Positions 1 to 4,696 of a stretch of 10,909 nucleotides of DNA are shown here, piece after piece (positions within the stretch are counted from its first letter, which is position 1; each line of letters starts with the position of its first letter). The translations under genes and the position numbers were made by a program. This DNA comes from Acidobacteriota bacterium (GTDB taxonomy: Bacteria; Acidobacteriota; Polarisedimenticolia; Gp22-AA2): the NCBI GenBank assembly GCA_027297005.1, contig JAPUIN010000111.1:1-10909 (forward strand), in the 5' to 3' direction. A model generated the notes under the pieces. That model saw only the letters and a program-made list of their open reading frames with translations. It was not told where the DNA came from and made no database searches.

Positions 1-450
1 CGCCAGGGGAAGCTCGAACCCTACCTGCGCGCCGCACGCGAGTCGAAGGTGAGCCGGCGGGTGATCTTCACCGGATACCTCACGCACCGCGAGCTGAAGC
101 ACCTGCTGCCCTGCTGCGACGTCGCTGTCTTTCCATCGTTCGTCCCGGAAGCGGGACCGCTCGTCTTTCTCGAGGCGATGGCCTCGGGCGTGTTTCCCCT
201 CGGGACCGATCTCGGAGGTACGGCGGCGAGCATCGATGCGCTCGCCGGGCGGATCCCCCGCAGGGCGCTCACCCTGATGAAGATCCGGAGCGATCCACGA
301 TATGCCGTCGCGGACATTGTGACGAAGGTGTCGGGAGCCTTTCGCCTCGGACGCCGGCACGCGGCGGCCCTGCGCCGCGCCGCCATCGAGCGTCACGACT
401 GGGCGGCGGTGGGGAGGACCCTTCTCAGATCGATCGAGCGGCCTGACTGA
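1..450 (+). CDS. Glycosyltransferase family 4-like protein, C-terminal part (5' end outside window)
   Basis: The reading frame is open from base 1 to the TGA at 448-450, so this is the last ~149 residues of a longer protein (family members are usually 350-420 residues). It is the C-terminal Rossmann half of a GT-B fold retaining glycosyltransferase. The sequence shows the usual strand 'VIFTGYLTHREL', then 'CCDVAVFPSF', then the E-x7-E nucleotide-sugar signature in 'PEAGPLVFLEAMASG', then 'DLGGTAASID'. In this family these residues bind the nucleotide part of the sugar donor, and the enzyme works at the cytosolic face on polysaccharide, glycolipid or similar acceptors. Donor and acceptor cannot be told from this fragment. 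It converges on the class-V PLP enzyme gene with only 16 bp between stop codons. An internal GTG at 49 is not the start, because the conserved frame continues upstream without a break. Confidence 0.85.
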   Translation, partial: RQGKLEPYLRAARESKVSRRVIFTGYLTHRELKHLLPCCDVAVFPSFVPEAGPLVFLEAMASGVFPLGTDLGGTAASIDALAGRIPRRALTLMKIRSDPRYAVADIVTKVSGAFRLGRRHAAALRRAAIERHDWAAVGRTLLRSIERPD

Positions 451-460
451 CTCGTGTCAA

Positions 461-483
461 ATCGGTTTATGAGAAAAACCGAT
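461..483. terminator. Hairpin between convergent genes, possible weak bidirectional terminator
   Basis: ATCGGTTT (461-468) and AAACCGAT (476-483) form a perfect 8-bp stem with a 7-nt loop. It begins 10 bp after the stop of the plus-strand glycosyltransferase and covers the TAA stop and last codons of the minus-strand PLP enzyme. No long T-tract follows on either strand, so a classical intrinsic terminator is not clearly present. Its place between two convergent 3' ends is the main argument for the role. Confidence 0.35.
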
Positions 484-1618
484 CGGTGACCGACAGCGCC
501 CGCCGGATGTCATCCTCTTCGTTGTAGAGGTGCGGAGAAAACCGCAGAACATCTCGACGCGCGGAGACGACGACCCCGGCTCGAATCAGGTAGTCGGCCA
601 GTGCACGGACGTCCGTGTCAGTGAATCGGGCCGAGACGATCGATGTGCGTGCGCCGTCGTCCAGTGGCGAGACGATCTCCGCCTTCCTCTCGCGCAGCCC
701 CTCGATTAGAAGATCGGAGAGCCCCCGGTTCCTCGCGGCGATGCGGCCGATATCGAGACGCAACAGATAATCGATGGAGCTGGCGAGACCCGGGACGCAT
801 CCATAGGCCATGGTGCTGAACTCGAAGCGATGGGCGTTGGCTGGGAGCTGCAGTCGATCCGCCCGCAGATCCCACATCTGCTCGTGCGATCGAAAGCCGA
901 CCAGGCCCGGATCGAGGCGCCCGTGAAGGTGGGGCGCGAGATACATGACCGCGACGCCGAACGGCCCGCAGAGCCACTTATAGGAGGCGGCGATCAGCGC
1001 ATCGGCCCCGAGCGCTTTGACATCGATCGGGATCCCGCCCGCCGATTGGGTCGCGTCGATGACGAGCAGCGCGCCGTGACGGTGCGCGGCCTCCGCGAGC
1101 CTCGCCACGTCGAGACGCTGGCCGGTGCTGTAGATCACGTCGGAGACGCAGACGACCGACGTGTGCCGATCGATCAGTTCGATGAGGTCGTCAATGTGGA
1201 CCCAATCGCCCCGTGCCGGAGCGAGGCGGACCTCCGCCCCTGTGTGGCGCGCGACACGGGCCCACGGATAGACCGTGCTGGGGAACTCGCTTTGACTGCT
1301 GACGATGTTGCTGTCCGCAGAAGGCGCCACCGCCCACGCGAGAGAAGCCAGCAGCTCGGTGGCGCTGGATCCGACGGCGATCTCCTCGGGGCGGCAGTTG
1401 AAGAGCCGCGCCGCCGACGTGTGCAGCGTCGCGAACGCACCCTCCTCGGCGACCTCGTCGAAATGAACCGTACCGTTCTGGGCGAGGTCCTGGGTCCAGT
1501 CGACGACGGCCTTCTCGGCACCGCTGTACATGAGACAGACCGAGGCCGTGTTGAGGTAGATGCATTTCCGGCTTGCGGGGAAATCGTCCGGGGCGACGAT
1601 CGATTTCACGTTAGTCAT
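467..1618 (-). CDS. Class-V aminotransferase-fold PLP-dependent enzyme (cysteine desulfurase/isopenicillin N epimerase-like, without catalytic Cys)
   Basis: This is a 383-residue, full-length fold-type I PLP enzyme of the aminotransferase class V group, probably cytosolic. Visible family features are 'YLNTAS' near the N terminus (residues 21-26), the small-residue cofactor loop 'GSSATELL' (83-90), the PLP ring-nitrogen Asp188 in 'DATQSAGG' with Gln191, and the Schiff-base Lys214 in 'AASYKWLCGPFG'. Near the C terminus 'RFSPHLYNEEDDIRRAL' is typical of the branch that includes isopenicillin N epimerase-like and kynureninase-like proteins. The catalytic-cysteine loop of true desulfurases is absent: that region reads 'VVVSARRDVLRFSPH'. 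A NifS/SufS sulfur-mobilising role is therefore unlikely, and the substrate is unknown. The ATG at 1618 is supported by AGGAGGAC eight bases upstream. The ATG overlaps the TGA of the 31-codon ORF, which suggests translational coupling. The trehalase lies 152 bp upstream on the same strand. Confidence 0.85.
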   Translation of the reverse strand: MTNVKSIVAPDDFPASRKCIYLNTASVCLMYSGAEKAVVDWTQDLAQNGTVHFDEVAEEGAFATLHTSAARLFNCRPEEIAVGSSATELLASLAWAVAPSADSNIVSSQSEFPSTVYPWARVARHTGAEVRLAPARGDWVHIDDLIELIDRHTSVVCVSDVIYSTGQRLDVARLAEAAHRHGALLVIDATQSAGGIPIDVKALGADALIAASYKWLCGPFGVAVMYLAPHLHGRLDPGLVGFRSHEQMWDLRADRLQLPANAHRFEFSTMAYGCVPGLASSIDYLLRLDIGRIAARNRGLSDLLIEGLRERKAEIVSPLDDGARTSIVSARFTDTDVRALADYLIRAGVVVSARRDVLRFSPHLYNEEDDIRRALSVTDRFFS

Positions 1619-1710
1619 CTCGGTCTGTCCTCCTGTGCTCGCGCATGAACCGAAATCGAACAGCAGACGATGATACTGGAGCAGAGAAATCCGGCAATGT
1701 TCCGGCGCAT
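1615..1710 (-). CDS. Putative 31-residue signal-peptide small ORF overlapping the PLP enzyme start
   Basis: A minus-strand ORF runs from an ATG at 1710 to a TGA at 1617-1615. Its product has the full plan of a secretion signal: a basic start (MRRN), a hydrophobic core of roughly 17 residues ending in 'SIIVCCSISV', an AxA-type cleavage site in 'HARA|QEDRPR', and then the stop. After cleavage only about six residues would remain. A purine-rich GAGAGGG lies 5 nt before the ATG. Its stop overlaps the next gene's start as ATGA. It could be a leader or coupling peptide, the leftover 5' end of a deleted secreted-protein gene, or chance. The composition argues against pure chance, but nothing proves translation. 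It is in a different frame from the PLP enzyme, so it is not a signal peptide for that protein unless there is a frameshift or sequence error. Confidence 0.45.
   Translation of the reverse strand: MRRNIAGFLCSSIIVCCSISVHARAQEDRPR
1627..1634 (-). promoter_or_regulatory. Shine-Dalgarno of the class-V PLP enzyme
   Basis: On the minus strand this reads AGGAGGAC and lies 8 nt before the ATG at 1618. It sits inside the last codons of the 31-codon signal-peptide ORF, so ribosomes finishing that ORF would pass over it. Confidence 0.75.
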
Positions 1711-1770
1711 GACGACCCTCTCATCCGGTTGTGGTGGAACCCGAAAATACCAGGGACGTGCAGGAGAATA

Positions 1771-3462
1771 CTACAGTCCTGACAGCAGCTCCAGAAAGAC
1801 ACCGTTCGTCCAGCCGAACCCGATCTCGTTGCTGGCGTACCCGAACCGGATCCCGGCCGCGATGTCCGATTCGCACCTGATGACGTCGTACTTCTCGAAG
1901 ATCGCTCCGTGTTCTTCGAACTCCTTCACCACGACGTGGATGAATGCTCCGGCGAGGCGATCCGCCTGCGCGTCGTAGCCGTACCGTCGAAGCCCCTCGA
2001 CCGCGATCAACTGCAGCGGGGCCCAGCCGTACGGCGCGTCCCACTGGCTGCCGCTCCGTGTCGTGCTGGTCAGAAGGCCGCAGCGTGCTTCGAACCGGGG
2101 AAGGTTTTCCACCACGCGGCGGGCCTGCCCCTCCGTCGCAATCCCCGCCCACAGCGGATAGAAGGTCGTCGCGAACGGGTAGTCGCTGAGCCGTCGGTTC
2201 GGGAAGTGATAATCCATGTAGAGCCCCTCCGATTCGTCCCAGAGGTGGTCGTTGATCCGGGTTCGTCTGGCGGCTGCCCCTTGTCGCCATGGCTCGGCGT
2301 TCTCTTCATCCCCGAGAATTGTGAGTATTGCCGCGGTCTCAGTCTCCATACGGTAGAGAAGCGAGTTGAGACAGACCGGAGCGTAATGGATGATGTCGAC
2401 GCTGAACGGTCCGAATCGGTCCGACGGATCGAATCCCGATTCCCGCATCGAACGATCGCCGATATAGAAGAGCGGCGTCAGCTGGTCCGTGGCGGAGTTG
2501 TAATAGAGCGACAGATCGTATTGCGTTGGCGGGTCGGCCCGATACGCGTGCTTCACCCTTTCGTAGTGCGTCAGCCCCGCGCTGTCGGTCTCGCCGGCGA
2601 CGACCTCCGGGGCCGGTCCCTCTCCCAGGGCATGGTAGCGTGACAGACCGACCCCGTCGATCTCATGCGGCGGGCTCGTCCAGTAACGGTAGAACTTTTC
2701 GATCGCCGGCAGCGTGCCGCGCAGCCAGTCGCGATCCCCCGTCCGTTCGAAGACGCCCAGGATCATCGACGTGAGAAACGGTGGCTGCGACCGCGTCAGG
2801 TAATAGGAGCGGTTGGCGTTGAGGATCATCCCGTAATGCTCGATCTCGAAAAGGAAGTTATCGACCATGTTGCGAGCGAGATCCCTCTCGCCATCCCGCA
2901 ACAGGCCGAGCAGTATGAAGTAGCTGTCCCAGCCGTACATTTCATTGAACCGCCCGCCCGGCACGACGTAGGGGTGAGGCAGGTAGAGCAGCCCGTGCGG
3001 CTCGACCCCGCCTGCGGGACCGAGTCGCAAGCCGGGTAGCCGCGCGATCCGGATCCCCTCGATCTGCGCGGCGGTCAGGGATCGCTCGAGCACAGCCGCG
3101 ACGGTTCGTGGATCCTCACTCGACGAGACGTAGAGGGCCCAGGGCGTCCCCTCGACGTGAGGCACCTTGTCGTCCCTGAGCGCGGCCGGCAGATCGGCGT
3201 GCGATCGTGTCAGATGGCGCCACCCTTGCTTGATGTAGGAGCGAACCCTCGCGAGGCGATCGGTCGAGGGCAGGTCGACCGTCGCCACTCCGGTGCTCTG
3301 CTCCGCGGGGGGTTGCTGGCATCCTCCGAGAGCGATGAGAGCGCACGTCGTGGCGCACAGGAGGATCAACAGATGACGGGCAAGCCACCTCAGGGAAGTC
3401 GGGAGCAAGCGCCTGATCTCCGTATCCGCCGAATCGTTGCGGAGCGGGTCCGATCGGTTCAC
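1771..3462 (-). CDS. treA: GH37 trehalase, predicted lipoprotein
   Basis: A 563-residue family GH37 inverting trehalase that splits alpha,alpha-trehalose into two glucoses outside the cytoplasm. Both family signatures are present: 'PGGRFNEMYGWDSYF' (168-182) and 'QWDAPYGWAP' (473-482). Also present are 'NANRSYYLTRSQPP' (215-228, substrate Asn215 and Arg224 by comparison with E. coli Tre37A) and a C-terminal 'GFGWTNGVFLELL'. By motif comparison Asp345 in 'ESGFDPSDRF' is the likely acid and Glu523 in 'FEKYDV' the likely base. Residues 31-48 are hydrophobic and end in the lipobox-like 'LGGC', so Cys48 is probably lipidated. The GTG at 3462 has no clear ribosome site. An in-frame TTG at 3408, 9 nt after GGAG, would give a tidier 30-residue signal peptide and may be the true start. 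The E. coli 'RPES' substrate motif reads 'APEV' here (284-287), and the stretch before the acid is about 26 residues longer, so this is a divergent branch. It follows the barrel gene by 33 bp. Confidence 0.92.
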   Translation of the reverse strand: MNRSDPLRNDSADTEIRRLLPTSLRWLARHLLILLCATTCALIALGGCQQPPAEQSTGVATVDLPSTDRLARVRSYIKQGWRHLTRSHADLPAALRDDKVPHVEGTPWALYVSSSEDPRTVAAVLERSLTAAQIEGIRIARLPGLRLGPAGGVEPHGLLYLPHPYVVPGGRFNEMYGWDSYFILLGLLRDGERDLARNMVDNFLFEIEHYGMILNANRSYYLTRSQPPFLTSMILGVFERTGDRDWLRGTLPAIEKFYRYWTSPPHEIDGVGLSRYHALGEGPAPEVVAGETDSAGLTHYERVKHAYRADPPTQYDLSLYYNSATDQLTPLFYIGDRSMRESGFDPSDRFGPFSVDIIHYAPVCLNSLLYRMETETAAILTILGDEENAEPWRQGAAARRTRINDHLWDESEGLYMDYHFPNRRLSDYPFATTFYPLWAGIATEGQARRVVENLPRFEARCGLLTSTTRSGSQWDAPYGWAPLQLIAVEGLRRYGYDAQADRLAGAFIHVVVKEFEEHGAIFEKYDVIRCESDIAAGIRFGYASNEIGFGWTNGVFLELLSGL

Positions 3463-3495
3463 GCAAGGGTACTCGCGATCCGGTTCCCATGCAGG

Positions 3496-4482
3496 TCAGT
3501 CGAAGCTGGTCGAGGGGGGCTCGTGGAGGTGCTGGCCCCAGGCGAGGGTCCAGGCGGCGACGAAGTTCCACTGCGCGAGAAGCTGGTCCCCGCGCATGTC
3601 CTGATCGATCAGATGCTGCCCGACCAGACCGATGGAGGTTCTTTTTCCGGCCGGGAAGCTCACGCCGGCGGACAGGTGGTTCATGCGGCCGCCGCGAGAA
3701 AGGACATCGGCCCCGTTCAACTCGTCCCGACCGAGATGCTGGCCGCTCGCCCCGAGCAGCAGGCCGATCGGCCCTGCCCCCGGGTTCCACCGCCAGGTGG
3801 CCGCCCAGCCGAAGTCGTCTCCGAAGCGATAGCCGTTCGATCCGCTCCCCATCGGGTACCGATAGCGGGCCAGCCCGAACAGCGTCTGAGAAGAGGTCAG
3901 GCGCCGGAATCCCTCAACGGAGAGGAGAAGCGAGTAATCGCCCGCGCCGAAGACGATATTCTCGTCCGTCACCGAGGGATCCCCCTCGCGGCCGGTCGGA
4001 AAGGCGAGTCCGCCCGCAACCGCTCCCCCCCCGCGTCCTTCCTCCGGACCCAGCCCCCAGCGCGCCCAAGCTTCGATGTCGCCAAGCCCGGCCGAGTCGA
4101 ACTCGACCATTCCCGTGGCCGTGATGTCACGCCCGAGGAGCAGGAGCCGGGCCGACAGACGCTCGCCGAGCCCCCAGTCAAGCTGCGCCACCGTCGTACG
4201 CTGAATGGTGCGCCGTCCCCCAGGGTTGGCGATCTCCTCACTGCCGGCATAGGGGGTGTCGAGGTCCTGGTAGAGGTAGGCGATGGTGAGCGATCGCTGG
4301 CCGCTCGCGATATGTCCCTGGCTCGAGAGGCTCCCGACCGGGAGCTGCGGCTGTCCTCAGGCTCAGCCGGCGCTTGCCAGCAGGGCCGATGAGGCAGGCG
4401 CGAACGCGATCAGAATCAGGGCCAGGAACGTGGCCCGGATCGTCACCATCGCGGGGTGCAACAACCGGAAGGTTCGCATCAT
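3496..4482 (-). pseudogene. Outer-membrane beta-barrel protein gene interrupted by two in-frame TGA codons
   Basis: One minus-strand frame contains a clear signal peptide (basic start, core 'ATFLALILIAFAPASS', then 'ALLASAG', codons 1-39), TGA at codon 40 (4365-4363), Ala, TGA at codon 42 (4359-4357), and then about 286 residues to the TGA at 3498-3496. The downstream part has alternating, aromatic-edged strands typical of a beta-barrel: 'RSLTIAYLYQDL', 'TVAQLDWGLGERLSARLLLL', 'TLFGLARYRYP', 'DDFGWAATWRWN', 'QWNFVAAWTLAWG'. I do not recognise a named family; a porin or transporter-like barrel is the best description. Between the stops and the GTG at 4191 there is no ATG, GTG or TTG in frame. 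A start at 4191 would lose the signal peptide and first strands, so no intact export-competent product is visible. Candidate starts at 4488 and 4482 (both ATG) cannot be told apart. Causes could be nonsense mutation (CGA or TGG to TGA), a sequencing error, or much less likely recoding. It leads the trehalase gene by 33 bp. Confidence 0.7.
4330..4345 (-). repeat. Perfect 7-bp inverted repeat just downstream of the two TGA codons
   Basis: On the minus strand GCTCCCG-GT-CGGGAGC would fold into a tight hairpin starting 11 nt after the second in-frame TGA of the barrel gene. It lies within the frame encoding 'LPVGSL'. No function is shown. Confidence 0.5.
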
Positions 4483-4562
4483 GATCATATCCACTTCATC
4501 TTATCAAGGAAGAGCGATGGCTGAGGTGTTCCGGGCAAAAGGCGCCCCGATTGCGCCCGCCG

Positions 4563-4578
4563 GACGCGGATCCGCGTC
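4563..4578. promoter_or_regulatory. Perfect 16-nt palindrome, candidate operator
   Basis: GACGCGGATCCGCGTC equals its own reverse complement over all 16 bases. It sits between divergent genes, 58 bp upstream of the predicted -35 of the peptidase promoter. It could be a binding site for a dimeric regulator shared by both directions. No regulator gene is in the window. Confidence 0.4.
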
Positions 4579-4636
4579 GCTGCGCCTCACGCGCCTTACC
4601 CCCTTACCCTTAGAAACAGTTAGGTCTCTGCCCGCA

Positions 4637-4665
4637 TTGACTCGCGAAATACCCTCCGCTACAGT
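4637..4665 (+). promoter_or_regulatory. Sigma70-type promoter of the M14 peptidase
   Basis: The -35 is TTGACT (4637-4642, 5 of 6 matches to consensus) and the -10 is TACAGT (4660-4665, 4 of 6), with a 17-bp spacer. A transcription start near 4672 would give a leader of about 25 nt before the GTG at 4697. That is enough to hold the ribosome site. Confidence 0.55.
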
Positions 4666-4683
4666 TCGGGTCCTAAATCTAAT

Positions 4684-4690
4684 GAGGAGG
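4684..4690 (+). promoter_or_regulatory. Shine-Dalgarno setting the GTG start of the M14 peptidase
   Basis: GAGGAGG lies 6 nt before the GTG at 4697. The in-frame ATG at 4682 overlaps this site and has nothing comparable upstream of it. The GTG is therefore the preferred start. Confidence 0.75.
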
Positions 4691-4696
4691 TCTCCT

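Larger units (their letters stand above)
4483..4696. promoter_or_regulatory. Divergent intergenic region between barrel gene and M14 peptidase
   Basis: A 214-bp non-coding stretch lies between the oppositely oriented barrel and peptidase genes. It holds a 16-nt palindrome (4563-4578), two TTACCC repeats (4596-4601 and 4604-4609) and a sigma70-like promoter for the peptidase. It is more AT-rich at both ends than the coding DNA. No convincing promoter for the minus-strand cluster was found, although one must lie in or near this region if the cluster is transcribed as a unit. Confidence 0.6.

Noticed and set aside
467..1618. Naming the PLP enzyme SufS, CsdA or NifS
   Set aside because: The catalytic-cysteine loop is missing, so desulfurase function is not supported.
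830..1648. A 272-codon plus-strand frame opposite the PLP enzyme
   Set aside because: Shadow composition, and the minus-strand enzyme has an intact Lys/Asp active site.
3157..4392. A 411-codon plus-strand frame across the trehalase start and barrel gene
   Set aside because: It is Arg/Pro/Glu-rich shadow sequence with no motif. The minus strand carries the signal peptide, barrel strands and trehalase.
4283..4696. Upstream extension of the M14 peptidase by 138 codons
   Set aside because: The frame is open but lacks a ribosome site, overlaps the divergent barrel gene, and would bury the signal peptide inside the protein. The GTG at 4697 has GAGGAGG at the right distance.
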